64,000 bases of DNA from Candidatus Iainarchaeum sp. (GCA_018304465.1 JAGVWC010000009.1:124001-188000); one strand, 5' to 3'; counted from the stretch's first letter, positions 20,615 through 30,237 are shown. Program-made: numbers and translations. Notes: generated by a model not told the origin, from the letters alone.

Positions 20615-23600
20615 ATGGGTATTGTGGATGGGATTCGCGGAGTCTACTTCTCGCTGGAAGATCGATATTATTCTTTTCTGGATGCATTGGAGTCCAAAGG
20701 AATTCCGGTGTACAAAGTCGTGGATCCAATTGATTCCGTGGTTCCGTCGTTTCCGTTATTTGTATTGATTGTTCTTTTGTTGCTGGGGGGATTGCTCTGG
20801 TTTTTGGTGTTGCCAAATCTTTCGTTTGGAAACGCGCAGTTAAACGTCAAGGTGCTGGATTTTTCGGATAGTCCGATTTCCGGGGCCTCGGTCACCGTGA
20901 TTCGAAACGGAACCCAGACCATTGGCGTATCCGACGCACTGGGAAAAACCGCGTTTGATTTTCCCAAAGGAAGCGAAATCGCCGTCTCGGTGTCGCGTGA
21001 AGGATTCGATAATTTTGAGGTGCCCGCTTTTGTTTTGTCCGAAAGCCGCGAAGTCACCGCGCGATTAAGCACGGCGGGAAGCGCTTCCGGCGAAGCCGTG
21101 ATTCGAACGATTCGCCTGTTAAGCCAGTCCGGCCAGCCCTTGGTCGGCGAAGACATTACCGTTTCTTTTTCGTGTTCCAATTCCGCGGCAAATCCACCGG
21201 CAGAAGTCACGGTGACGACCGGAGAAGTCAAAGTCACGGAACCCGGTAATTGCGGCGGTTTGGTGGCCCAAATTAGGTCCCGAAATTTCAAGGAAGTCGC
21301 GTCTTTTCCCGTGTCGCAACTGGTCAACACCGCGTATTTGATTTCGAATTCGGCGGCGTTGGAAGAAGACCGCGGAACCATTGAAGTGTTGGTGACGGAA
21401 AACAATCAAGCCGTTTCCGATGGCTTGTCGATCGTATTGTATCCTTTTGAAAGCGATATTTCCGTGGACAGTGCGCCCGTGCAAAACGGAAAAGCCGTGT
21501 TTTCGAACGTGGCCTTCGGAAAGTACGTGGTGAAAAACCGCGGAACCAGTGATTTTGCTCCGACGTCGGCCACACTGACCTTGTCTTCCAAGCGTCAAAC
21601 GGTTTCATTGGCATTGCAAAAAAACGTGGCCGGAAAAATTGTTGTCAAAGTGATTGATGCGGATACGCGAAAACCCGTTCCGAATTCGACGGTTTCCTTG
21701 CGCATCGGAAACGACGAAGTCGAGAAAAAAACCACGAGCGACGATGGAAATGGTTCGCTTGAGTTTTTCGTTCCGCGGGACACGACCTACAATGTGGGTG
21801 TGAGTCATCCGGATTATTGTTTCGAAACCAGATCGGACCTGGGAATCAACAAGAGTTATTCGATTGAATTGGAGCCGTTCACGGCGTCCTGCGGCGGAAC
21901 CATTGTCGTAAAAGTCGTGGACCAGGAAGGCATTCCGGTACAAAACGCGTTGGTGTCATTGGCCAGCGAACAACAGTTTTTTCTTGGAGCGGGACAAGAA
22001 ATATCGGATTTGAACGGCGTCGCCCGTTTTGCGGGAATCAAAGCGGGAACCTACACCGCGTTTGCGTTTAAGGGAACCAGTTCCGGCTGGAGCGATCCCA
22101 AGTTTTTCAACCGGAAAAAAGGCGAAACCGAACAAGTGGATTTGATTGCGACACTGCAGATTCCAAACGGAATCGTTCGAATCCAGGTCGTTGACAAGGA
22201 AAACCGCCCGGTTCCGTTCGCGACGATTACGTTTGTGGACGCGTTTGACAATCAGATCGTAGGCGGAGGCGCAAAGCCGGCGGATTCCAACGGCGTGCTT
22301 TCATGGGAAACGCGCGCGGACAAAACCGTGTACGCCATTGTCGAAAAAGAAGGGTTCGCGTCCGTTGCATCCCAATGGATCGAAGTAAAGCCGTCCACGA
22401 TCCAGGAAGAACAGGTTCAGTTGTTGCCCCCCATCACGCAGTTCGAAGTCGAGCTTGTGGGATTGTTTTCGGGAAATCTTTCCACGCCTCCCGCGGGAAG
22501 CCCGACCGCGAGTCTTGCGGCCGGACAGGAATACGTCGCGCGTTTTAGAATCAAGATTCCGTCGGATCGGTCGTTTTCTTCCGATCACCCGTTTAACCAG
22601 GTCGGAATCCATGTGCGAACGGGAACCGAAGGCATCATGGAAAAAGATTTCATTTTCTTAAAAGAAACCAACGCGCCTTCGGCTTCCGTTGTGCGTTCCA
22701 CGTCGTTTACCGGAAAATACGTTTCGGATCTTGCCGCGGTCACGAGTTCGGACGCCAAGTGGGCGAACATGACATGGACCCGACCGCGCGCCGACGTCAT
22801 CATGGCACAAATCGTGGTCAAAGTCAAGGAAAACGCGGCGCTTGGAAAAAAGCTCGATATTTTCTATCGTGCCTGGGGGGGCCAAAACGGCGATGTCGTG
22901 CGTGATCCCGCGGACCAGACGGGCGGCGGACAAGAATTGTATTCGGACGCCAAAGACGCGAGTTTTACGGTCGGCGTCGGCACGTTGTGCGACGAACGGT
23001 TTTGTTTTGACGCAAGCATTTACGATCAGCGCGACGCGTTGCGCATGCCCGTGACGGATTCGTTCGCGGCGCGAAACCTAGAAAATTACACGTTAAGCTT
23101 CGCGATCGGAAACACGTCTAAAATGGATACGGATACGTACCGCAACGCGGAACTGCGGCTCGAAGCGATCGAGGAAAATTTGTTGTTTAAACAGTACACG
23201 ATTTTTGACGCGGCGTCCGAGGGAAGCAAACCGATTACGGGCACCGCGAATGCCGCGGCGTTGCCGCGAATTACGATTGGAGATCTTTCACCCGGCCGGC
23301 GGATTTCCGGAGACATCGCGTTTATGCCCAAAATCCCGGGAACACACACGATTGATTTTAGGATCGTGGACACGGATTTGGGCCAGATCGTGTTTTCCAA
23401 ACAATTGTCGATTATTTCGATTGCGGACAACGATTTTGTCATCGTGGTTTCGCCGGAAAAGCTTTCGCCGGGAATCGAAAACCCGGTGATCATTACCGTG
23501 ACGGACAAAGTCACGGGTTTGCCGGTCAAAGACGCGTTTGTCCGGTTACGGGACAAATTCAAGAACATTTTGTCGACCAGCCAGACGAATTCGCTTGGAA

Positions 23601-24637
23601 TTGTCGAAACACGGTTGCCCGCGCAGGCCCCGGGAGAAATCCTGGATATTGAAGTCGAACGCGTCGAATACAATACATTGATCAAGAAAGTCACGGTGGA
23701 CGGAGAAATTCTCACGCTTTCCCCCGAACGACTGGGTTTTTCGGTTAATCCGAAGAGCAAACCAACGGACGCCAAAGAATTCAAGATTTCAAATGTCGCG
23801 CCGTTTGAGCTTGCGATCGAAAGCGTTTCGCTTTCGGGAAAATTTTCGGGTTTGCTTGATTTGGATTCCACCAATAACGCGTTGCATTCCTGGGCTGGCG
23901 CCAAAATCAAAGCCAATGATTTCGTTTCGATTTCGGTTCCCGTAAAAACATCCACACAGGCAACCGATCTGGAAGCCTTGACGGATTTAAGCGGTGTTTT
24001 GACGGTGCGGGTATCCAGCCAGGGTCATGCGTGGGATTTCGAGATTCCGGTTCAGATTACCGTTGGTCTTGGCGGCGAAGTGGATGATCCCGCGTGTTTG
24101 ACGTTAAGCCAAACCGAATGGGTGTCAAGTTCCCAGGGAAAACCCATTGTCCTGGAATTTTCGATTCAAAACAATTGTTCGATCGCGGGAAAACCCGTGG
24201 ACATTTCAAATGTCGAAACGCGCATCGCTTGGATCGGAAACCAAACCGGCGAGTTCGAATTATCCACGGATGTCAGCAATTCGATTTTGCGATCGGGTTA
24301 TTTCTTGACGATTTTGCCCAAACTGGAAGCCGGAAAAAGCGTGGTCGCGCGATTGACGTTTACGCCTAATGCCCAGGTCATTGGATCCACGAAAGCAACA
24401 GTGGAATTCCAGGCCACGAACCCGACGGATTCGGCACCCCAGACTTTGTCCGCCCAGCTTTCCGCGGATTTGGATGTCGTGAATTTGTTGTCGTGTGTTT
24501 CGTACGACAAGGAATATATCGAAATGCAGGCGGAAGAAACATTTAATCCCAAGGTTTCGGCCGTGGGCTTTGGCGTGTCCCAAAGCATTAATCCGATCAC
24601 GGGTCGGGTCACGGCGGGAGACGATAATTCCGATTGA
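20615..24637 (+). CDS. Giant membrane-anchored surface protein P3, N-terminal part
   Basis: 1340 residues. The N-terminus (VYFSLEDRYYSFLDALESKG) and a transmembrane helix at ~46-66 match P2. Tandem carboxypeptidase-regulatory-like beta repeats fill residues ~70-620. The shared central domain follows, with GIHVRTG near 664, KWANM near 716 and YRAW near 750. More Ig-like domains lead to an LSCVSYDKEYIEM segment equivalent to LLRCIEIDRTQRL in P2. The frame stops (TGA 24635-24637) exactly where P2 continues into its next domain, and the missing part is encoded in the next frame from 24634. The two halves together give ~2550 residues, close to the 2604 of P2. This is best read as one gene broken by a single-base deletion. 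Confidence 0.8.
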   Translation: MGIVDGIRGVYFSLEDRYYSFLDALESKGIPVYKVVDPIDSVVPSFPLFVLIVLLLLGGLLWFLVLPNLSFGNAQLNVKVLDFSDSPISGASVTVIRNGTQTIGVSDALGKTAFDFPKGSEIAVSVSREGFDNFEVPAFVLSESREVTARLSTAGSASGEAVIRTIRLLSQSGQPLVGEDITVSFSCSNSAANPPAEVTVTTGEVKVTEPGNCGGLVAQIRSRNFKEVASFPVSQLVNTAYLISNSAALEEDRGTIEVLVTENNQAVSDGLSIVLYPFESDISVDSAPVQNGKAVFSNVAFGKYVVKNRGTSDFAPTSATLTLSSKRQTVSLALQKNVAGKIVVKVIDADTRKPVPNSTVSLRIGNDEVEKKTTSDDGNGSLEFFVPRDTTYNVGVSHPDYCFETRSDLGINKSYSIELEPFTASCGGTIVVKVVDQEGIPVQNALVSLASEQQFFLGAGQEISDLNGVARFAGIKAGTYTAFAFKGTSSGWSDPKFFNRKKGETEQVDLIATLQIPNGIVRIQVVDKENRPVPFATITFVDAFDNQIVGGGAKPADSNGVLSWETRADKTVYAIVEKEGFASVASQWIEVKPSTIQEEQVQLLPPITQFEVELVGLFSGNLSTPPAGSPTASLAAGQEYVARFRIKIPSDRSFSSDHPFNQVGIHVRTGTEGIMEKDFIFLKETNAPSASVVRSTSFTGKYVSDLAAVTSSDAKWANMTWTRPRADVIMAQIVVKVKENAALGKKLDIFYRAWGGQNGDVVRDPADQTGGGQELYSDAKDASFTVGVGTLCDERFCFDASIYDQRDALRMPVTDSFAARNLENYTLSFAIGNTSKMDTDTYRNAELRLEAIEENLLFKQYTIFDAASEGSKPITGTANAAALPRITIGDLSPGRRISGDIAFMPKIPGTHTIDFRIVDTDLGQIVFSKQLSIISIADNDFVIVVSPEKLSPGIENPVIITVTDKVTGLPVKDAFVRLRDKFKNILSTSQTNSLGIVETRLPAQAPGEILDIEVERVEYNTLIKKVTVDGEILTLSPERLGFSVNPKSKPTDAKEFKISNVAPFELAIESVSLSGKFSGLLDLDSTNNALHSWAGAKIKANDFVSISVPVKTSTQATDLEALTDLSGVLTVRVSSQGHAWDFEIPVQITVGLGGEVDDPACLTLSQTEWVSSSQGKPIVLEFSIQNNCSIAGKPVDISNVETRIAWIGNQTGEFELSTDVSNSILRSGYFLTILPKLEAGKSVVARLTFTPNAQVIGSTKATVEFQATNPTDSAPQTLSAQLSADLDVVNLLSCVSYDKEYIEMQAEETFNPKVSAVGFGVSQSINPITGRVTAGDDNSD

Positions 24638-27600
24638 CGATTAAAACCGCGGATTGCGGCGGTGCCACGTCGTTTTCGCTTGAATCGGAACTCAAGTTGT
24701 CGCCAACCGAGTTTTCGCTTTCGGATAACGGCGCTCAGCAAATCGTGATTACGGCCGATGACCGCGTTCCGGGTCAGTACGGCGTCAAAGTGCTGGTCAA
24801 AGGCGCGGGAGCGGTCACGACCAAGCAAATCAAAACGATTCCGGTCGTATTGGCCCCCGCGCGCGATGAATGCGTGTTGTTGACCAAATTTGAATACAAC
24901 GTGTTCCGAAACGAAGATGTTCCGGGATCCGGAATCGATACCGCGAAAGTCATTAATCAGTGTTATGACAAACCCGTGCAAGTCATGATTGATCGGCATT
25001 CGTTAGACGATGCCATGGCGGAAGGACAACGATGGGCGGCAATGGGGCTTGCCATGGGAATGATGGGCCAAATGAACCAGAATGGCGGGTTGTTTAGCGG
25101 TTTGTTTGGCGGGTCCAGCAATGATTCGAACGCATCTCCGGGGTCCGGCAGCAATTCGAACACGCCTCCGGCTTGGAAAGAGTTCAAGGACGCGGGAACC
25201 GTATTGGTCGCGAACGGAACCGGCGGATTTGTTTCGGCCAATGCCTATAAAGACAACGCGGGAAATGAGTTCGTGTTTGAAAACGGCATGTATTATCCAG
25301 TACGGCAACGATCCGACGGAAGATATGAAAAGGTTCCAAACGGAGCCCCCGTTGCCTCAAACGGATCCGTGGGTTCGACGGCCACCGGTCCGAACGCAAG
25401 CGTCATTGCGCAAAAAGAATCCGAAATCGCGCAGTTGAACAGTCAGATTTCATCCGAACAAGCGAGCGCGACGAGTCTGGGTTGCCCCAATGGAAAGCCC
25501 GAGTGCCAAACCAGTATCGATCGCATTCATAGTCTGAACGTTCGGATCAGTTCTTTGGAGTCCGAAATCAGTGGATTGCAAACCACACCGCTCACGGGAC
25601 GGTTTTCATTGACGGGTTATCAGTTCTTGCCGTTTGCAGGCCAGGGTTTCTTCGGTTCCGGTTCAACGAATTCGGACGCGGAAAACGAATGTAGTTTTGT
25701 GGATTCGGATGGAACGCTTTCCAAGAGCCGGCAAGACGCGGACAGCGAAATTTCGTCTTTGCAAACGTTACCGATGTTCGCGAGTCTTTTGGGCGGCGGA
25801 AACATGGGCAATGCGTTTTCGCAGGCCATGATGATGTATGCCATGGGAACCGCGCAAGCCTACAATGCCCAAACCGATGTTTGCATCTGGACCGTGCAAC
25901 GCGACGTTCAATTGGGTTCCGGTGGACTAGGCGGTGTACTGGATAATTTGGCGAGTTTTTTCACCGGAAACCAGGCCAAAGGCGTTTACAAATTATTGGA
26001 TTCCACGGGAATTGACGACCGGGTGTTTTCCGGCGTCAGTGTGGAAGAATACCGAAAACCCATTGTGTCGCCGCGCAAAGACAATCAGGAATTAAGCACG
26101 GAAACGCGGTTCATCAAGGTTTCAAACGACGACGGTTTGGTCCAGGCAGACGCCTTGAATCCGTTGTTTGCCATGCTGGCGATTAACGGCGTTCGCCACG
26201 TGTATTTGCCTGAACAAATCTACGAAAGCCAAAAGCCCAGCGTGTTAAAGGAAGGCCCCAGTCAAAAGCTTTCATCGAAGTTTCATATTCAATTGAATTC
26301 GTATAAGCCCGAACCGGATTCCGTGATTTCTCCAGAGATCGGCAACTGCCAGATCGGACAAAAAATCGGTAGCACGGGTCCGAACGCGGTTCCACGCCTC
26401 AAATTCGCGTGGGGTTGGAACGAAATCAATTTCGATTCGTGCGATTCGGATAATCCGGAGTATATTTATTGTGACGCCACGCAGTTTTCGATCGCGTTAT
26501 TGAAAAAAATGGAAGTGTTACGCGAATTCACGACCGTGAACGCCTTGACGTTCGAGTGTCCATCCGCAGTCAGCTCCGTGACCCCGACCGAACAGGCGTT
26601 GTCCAAAACGGGTCTTGACATCGGCGTGACCAAACTTGAAATCGTGCGAAACCAATTGGATGCAAACATGGTGGCCACGGTTGAAAATTCGAACAATGTA
26701 TCGGGTTCCGCGGAATTGACCACGATTATTACGAATACCGCCAATGGAAAAGTCGAAAAAACCTGTATCGAAACGGTTTCGTTTCTATCGAAAACCACGT
26801 CCGGTTGTCTGGTGCAAAATCTGGCCCCGGGCGAATACCGCGTCAAAGCGCTGTTGGGCGCCGTGTCATGCACGGGCTGCCAAAACGCCGTGAGCTTTAA
26901 CGATTCTTTGGAAGACACGTTTACCACGGGCTTTGAAGGACTTGCGTGCGCCGCCAACTGGACCAATACGAGTCATTTGGAAGAAATCATCGCGGCTACC
27001 GAAGGCGCGTCCAAATCATTGGTGTATCCGGCGGGCTTTGACAAGGAAAAAATCGTCAAACTTGCCAGTTTTAGGGCGCACTTGATGAAAGACGGGTATT
27101 CAACCGGTTTTCGAAAAGATTTCCATTCGTATGCTTTGACGCAATCCTTGTTCCAGACGCCTGAGTTTTATTCGCAACCCGATGGGTTAGGCGAATATTT
27201 CTCGGATCCCGCCAAAATGCAGTTTGAATACTTCGGCAGTCCGAATGGAACGCTTTCAGAACCCGGCATTTACCAAGTGGACCTCGACGTGAATTTTTCG
27301 GATCAGCACATGGCATGGTTCGAGAACTCGACCCCCGTCGCCACGATTTTGGTGACCATGGAAAAAACCGGGGACGCAAAGCCCGCGAGCCCGTTTTATT
27401 ATTATCCATTGGACGGCGCATTGGGATTGCAAAACGGCCGCGTGGGATACGGAACCAACTTCGAGTTGGAAACCCCGGACAAACCCATCGTGATTGCGGC
27501 AACGGTTGACCGCGCGTTGTTGTCGCAATCGATTCCGGGAAGCATTCCGGCGGCAACCGTCAAAGCATATAAAATCACGGACTTTGCGACGTTGAATGTT

Positions 27601-28266
27601 TCAAACCGTGGATTGTTGTTTTCCATTGATTCGCAAACCGATGAATGGAAACTCGCGCCAAGCCTCGCGACCCCGGTGATCATGAAAGTATCCGCGACCA
27701 GTACCGCGGACGCGTTTGGATTTTATTCTTTGGAAGTGGATTCTCAACCGCAAACGAATCTTCCGTTCTTGTCGCGCTGGAGCGGAATCTCGCCGTCTTG
27801 CAAGGACTTTGCCGGAGACGGTTTGGATAAGTATTCGGAAACCCCGGATATTTCGGGGGTCAATGCCCATTGTTCGGCGTTGGGTCCCAACAGCGCGGTG
27901 TCATACGGATTCGAATGGTGTAACCGCAAGTTGCCGGGAACGGTTTCGTTGCAATCCGTGTTTTTTACGCCCACTGAAAGCAGCGCGGTATTGCGTTTGA
28001 CGGGTCAAAACGAATCCGTTTCGTTTATCGGTTTACAGGGAAGCGGTCAAAACGTGGAATTGGCCGGAGTCCCCGGAATGGCATTCAATAGTCATTCGAA
28101 CGCGATTTCTTCGGTTCAGGATGTATTAGACCTGGTAGCGGAAGGCCAAGTGTGTGTCACGGGATCGGAAAACGCGGTTCGAACCGAGTTTTTCTGGAAC
28201 CCCAAAGTGGTGTTGGATGGCTTAGCGCAGGTACGCGACGCGACCACGCAGGCATGCATCCAATAA
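24634..28266 (+). CDS. Giant surface protein P3, C-terminal part (frameshifted continuation)
   Basis: 1210 residues from a TTG at 24634 that overlaps the preceding stop. The first residues, TIKTADCGGATSFSLES, fall inside a domain that in P2 begins FTVRNNCSIPVQIQLS; the following EFSLSDNGAQQIVI matches KFSLSPGNDQRVEI of P2. The frame thus begins in mid-domain and lacks a signal or membrane segment. If GATTGACG at 24633-24640 had one more G, the frame would read through as DWTIKT. Later features are a Gly/Asn/Ser-rich stretch with a short Met-rich run (MMGQMNQNGG), a coiled-coil segment (~residues 255-310) and a Cys-containing C-terminal region whose YCDATQFSIALLKK resembles P1 YCDAELAAEYLLKK. 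The start codon is doubtful as a real initiation site. Confidence 0.75.
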   Translation: MTIKTADCGGATSFSLESELKLSPTEFSLSDNGAQQIVITADDRVPGQYGVKVLVKGAGAVTTKQIKTIPVVLAPARDECVLLTKFEYNVFRNEDVPGSGIDTAKVINQCYDKPVQVMIDRHSLDDAMAEGQRWAAMGLAMGMMGQMNQNGGLFSGLFGGSSNDSNASPGSGSNSNTPPAWKEFKDAGTVLVANGTGGFVSANAYKDNAGNEFVFENGMYYPVRQRSDGRYEKVPNGAPVASNGSVGSTATGPNASVIAQKESEIAQLNSQISSEQASATSLGCPNGKPECQTSIDRIHSLNVRISSLESEISGLQTTPLTGRFSLTGYQFLPFAGQGFFGSGSTNSDAENECSFVDSDGTLSKSRQDADSEISSLQTLPMFASLLGGGNMGNAFSQAMMMYAMGTAQAYNAQTDVCIWTVQRDVQLGSGGLGGVLDNLASFFTGNQAKGVYKLLDSTGIDDRVFSGVSVEEYRKPIVSPRKDNQELSTETRFIKVSNDDGLVQADALNPLFAMLAINGVRHVYLPEQIYESQKPSVLKEGPSQKLSSKFHIQLNSYKPEPDSVISPEIGNCQIGQKIGSTGPNAVPRLKFAWGWNEINFDSCDSDNPEYIYCDATQFSIALLKKMEVLREFTTVNALTFECPSAVSSVTPTEQALSKTGLDIGVTKLEIVRNQLDANMVATVENSNNVSGSAELTTIITNTANGKVEKTCIETVSFLSKTTSGCLVQNLAPGEYRVKALLGAVSCTGCQNAVSFNDSLEDTFTTGFEGLACAANWTNTSHLEEIIAATEGASKSLVYPAGFDKEKIVKLASFRAHLMKDGYSTGFRKDFHSYALTQSLFQTPEFYSQPDGLGEYFSDPAKMQFEYFGSPNGTLSEPGIYQVDLDVNFSDQHMAWFENSTPVATILVTMEKTGDAKPASPFYYYPLDGALGLQNGRVGYGTNFELETPDKPIVIAATVDRALLSQSIPGSIPAATVKAYKITDFATLNVSNRGLLFSIDSQTDEWKLAPSLATPVIMKVSATSTADAFGFYSLEVDSQPQTNLPFLSRWSGISPSCKDFAGDGLDKYSETPDISGVNAHCSALGPNSAVSYGFEWCNRKLPGTVSLQSVFFTPTESSAVLRLTGQNESVSFIGLQGSGQNVELAGVPGMAFNSHSNAISSVQDVLDLVAEGQVCVTGSENAVRTEFFWNPKVVLDGLAQVRDATTQACIQ

Positions 28267-28291
28267 GGCTTCTTTTTGAAAGCGGTAAAGA

Positions 28292-28298
28292 TTTATTA
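28292..28298 (+). promoter_or_regulatory. TATA box of the small membrane-protein cluster
   Basis: TTTATTA, preceded by GGTAAAGA, lies 28 bases before ATG 28323. That spacing favours 28323 over the ATG at 28314 as a leaderless start. It probably drives the five genes up to 30237. Confidence 0.55.
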
Positions 28299-28322
28299 AT
28301 TTGAAACACCCTAATGGTGCCT

Positions 28323-28733
28323 ATGATCACGGGTTTTGACATTATGGCCGTTTTTGCGGACTTTAACCTGATCCTAAAACTATTTGTTTTGATCATGATT
28401 ATTTCGTTTGTCAAAAGCCATTTGGGCGGAGGCCCTTTGGCGACCATGGTCATGGTGTTCATTGCTTTTTTCGTTATTTTCGACGCGTGGAAGATTTTTG
28501 GCGGAATTTATCTTTTGTACGCCATTATCACGTTAGGGTTTTCCGGGTTATTGATTGATTTTTTCTTTGTTACGCCGCCGTTGGCCAATCAGCGGGAAAA
28601 TCCCGAATCGGATGCGGGAGAAGGCATCAACAGTCAGGATGTCAAGGAACGGATTAACCGTTTGCATATGGCCGGGGGTCGCGCAGGCCATCATGGCGGT
28701 CGCCCGCCGGGTCCGCCGCCCATGATGGGATAA
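28323..28733 (+). CDS. Small three-helix membrane protein with GPPPMMG tail
   Basis: 136 residues from ATG 28323; an in-frame ATG at 28314 would add three residues but lies too close to the TATA box. Three hydrophobic helices (~9-31, ~37-56, ~60-82) are followed by a polar tail of ~50 residues ending in a Gly/His/Pro-rich stretch and PPPMMG. The same kind of ending (YGPPPMG) closes the fourth protein of the cluster. It is the first of five closely spaced membrane-protein genes. Family unknown. Confidence 0.7.
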   Translation: MITGFDIMAVFADFNLILKLFVLIMIISFVKSHLGGGPLATMVMVFIAFFVIFDAWKIFGGIYLLYAIITLGFSGLLIDFFFVTPPLANQRENPESDAGEGINSQDVKERINRLHMAGGRAGHHGGRPPGPPPMMG

Positions 28734-28745
28734 TGGGTTGAGAAA

Positions 28746-29066
28746 ATGAATCAAAAAGGAAACCTTGTACTGTTTGGACTGCTGGGACTGGTACTCGTCG
28801 GCGTGGTGTCTTTCCTTATTATCATGTTTGTTCCGCAAGCCGCGATTCTGATGCGCATCGTCCTGGTTTTTGCGATTTTCATGACGGTGCGCGGCGCGAT
28901 CGGAGACGGTACTCCAACGTTGTTGATTTCCGCGATTTTGATTTATTTTTTGGCATTCAAGTATTTTGAATTGGCGGCCGCGGGCTATGTGGTGTATTTC
29001 ATGGTCGCGTATACGGGTACGACGTTGTTTAGTTTTGGATTGCGTTTTTTCTTCGGAAAGCATTGA
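28746..29066 (+). CDS. Small four-helix membrane protein
   Basis: 106 residues, starting 12 bases after the previous stop. Nearly the whole protein is hydrophobic: helices ~7-29, ~33-51, ~58-74 and ~78-100, with only short charged loops (RGAIGDGTP) and a basic end (FFFGKH). There is no recognisable motif. The tight spacing places it in the same transcript as its neighbours. Confidence 0.7.
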   Translation: MNQKGNLVLFGLLGLVLVGVVSFLIIMFVPQAAILMRIVLVFAIFMTVRGAIGDGTPTLLISAILIYFLAFKYFELAAAGYVVYFMVAYTGTTLFSFGLRFFFGKH

Positions 29067-29076
29067 GGGATGAAAC

Positions 29077-29322
29077 ATGGTGTCAAGCGTTTGGTTGGAT
29101 TCGTTGTTTGGAAACCTGGAGATCGCCTTGATTTTGTTTTTTTTCGTATGGCTTTTTTCGTGGGCCAAAGGAAGTCTTGGAAGCGAAAAACTCGCGGTTT
29201 TTTTCGCGATCCTGATCATTTACTTGACGGTGTTCCAGTATCGGGAATTGATTTGGATTGCCGTGGCGTTGTTTTTGTTGTCGACGTTTGGAAAAGAGTT
29301 GTTTTCGAAATTGTCAAAGTGA
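29077..29322 (+). CDS. Very small membrane protein, about three helices
   Basis: 81 residues from ATG 29077, with GAGGGATGA at 29065-29073 just upstream as ribosome site. Helices are at ~14-31, ~38-52 and ~57-72, and the C-terminus is Lys-rich (GKELFSKLSK). An overlapping frame from 29070 is longer but reads charged, non-membrane sequence and is rejected. Family unknown. Confidence 0.65.
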   Translation: MVSSVWLDSLFGNLEIALILFFFVWLFSWAKGSLGSEKLAVFFAILIIYLTVFQYRELIWIAVALFLLSTFGKELFSKLSK

Positions 29323-29340
29323 AACACAGAGGGATTGTCG

Positions 29341-29649
29341 TTGGAAACCATGAATTTGTTGATCGCGGTGGTGCTCATGCTCCTCGGAGCCACGTACAGC
29401 GAGTTTTGGATCGTAATCGGAATCGCGGCCATCATGGTGTTAACAGAGCGGAATCTTTCGACGTTTGTCATGATGACGTTGGCGATTGTCTTAATTTACG
29501 GGTTTAAAGGCGTGCTATCCGACTACATTCCCCATATCCTGCTCGGAATGATTATTTTGGCGTTGGTGTTCAACAAGCCCGCGCAGCAACCCCAGGGAAT
29601 GGATATGGGCGGATTGGAAGGATTATACGGTCCGCCGCCCATGGGGTAA
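29341..29649 (+). CDS. Small membrane protein with GPPPMG tail
   Basis: 102 residues. TTG 29341 is chosen because AGAGGG (29328-29333) lies seven bases upstream; TTG 29335 is too close and ATG 29350 is further than usual. About four short hydrophobic helices fill residues ~5-80. The soluble tail is Gln/Pro/Met/Gly-rich and ends in YGPPPMG, echoing the PPPMMG end of the first protein of the cluster. The shared tail suggests a common binding partner; this is inference. Confidence 0.65.
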   Translation: METMNLLIAVVLMLLGATYSEFWIVIGIAAIMVLTERNLSTFVMMTLAIVLIYGFKGVLSDYIPHILLGMIILALVFNKPAQQPQGMDMGGLEGLYGPPPMG

Positions 29650-29661
29650 CGAGGCGGTTTT

Positions 29662-30237
29662 GTGGATATCGATATTTTCGGGATTGTCATCGCGTTTTGC
29701 CTGATTTTGTTGGGGGCCGTGTCCGAGCGCTGGTGGTTTGTTTTTCTTTCGGCGCTCGTGTTTTTCGCGTTGTTTCCGACCATTACCACGTTTTGGATCC
29801 TGGTAGGCGCCATTATCCTCAGTTACATTTGGGCGAATTCGTTTGACGAGTTGTCGTCCCAGGGATTTTTGCTGATCATTGTTTTGATCGGAAGCGCGGT
29901 CATCGCGATTTCGCTGGGTGAAGTGTTCATTGGATTGTTGTTGTCCTTGGCGTTGGTGTTCTTGTTTTTGTTAACGCCAAGCGTGAAATTAAGCAAGAAA
30001 GTGTCGCGAAAAGCGCGTGAAGAATTCGACGATATTCACGCGGGTTTGAAAAAAACCAAGGGACAGCATCCGGATTTGTTCGGAACCGTGGAAAATCTTT
30101 CCAAGGACACCGGAGCGATTGCGGGAGAAGCGTGGGTCACGAATCCGAATCAAAAACTGGTTTCAAACGATTTGGTGACCCGGATTTCTCAGGGATCGAA
30201 AAACCTGTTGGACGGATTGGGAAAACTGTTCAAATAG
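29662..30237 (+). CDS. Membrane protein with cytoplasmic-type helical tail
   Basis: 191 residues from GTG 29662, with GAGG at 29651-29654. Four or five hydrophobic helices occupy residues ~5-115. The ~75-residue tail is polar and basic at its start (KLSKKVSRKAREEFDDIH), consistent with a cytoplasmic C-terminus under the positive-inside rule. It is the last gene of the five-gene run and converges on the coiled-coil gene 30238-30768, whose stop is adjacent. Confidence 0.7.
   Translation: MDIDIFGIVIAFCLILLGAVSERWWFVFLSALVFFALFPTITTFWILVGAIILSYIWANSFDELSSQGFLLIIVLIGSAVIAISLGEVFIGLLLSLALVFLFLLTPSVKLSKKVSRKAREEFDDIHAGLKKTKGQHPDLFGTVENLSKDTGAIAGEAWVTNPNQKLVSNDLVTRISQGSKNLLDGLGKLFK

Noticed and set aside
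24600-24660. Programmed ribosomal frameshifting joining the two halves of P3 (and likewise of P1)
   Set aside because: No slippery heptamer or strong downstream structure is visible at either break, so a lost base is the simpler reading.
29070-29507. 145-codon plus-strand frame across the small membrane genes
   Set aside because: Its Val/Arg/His-rich product has no membrane pattern, whereas the overlapping frames give clean transmembrane proteins with ribosome sites.
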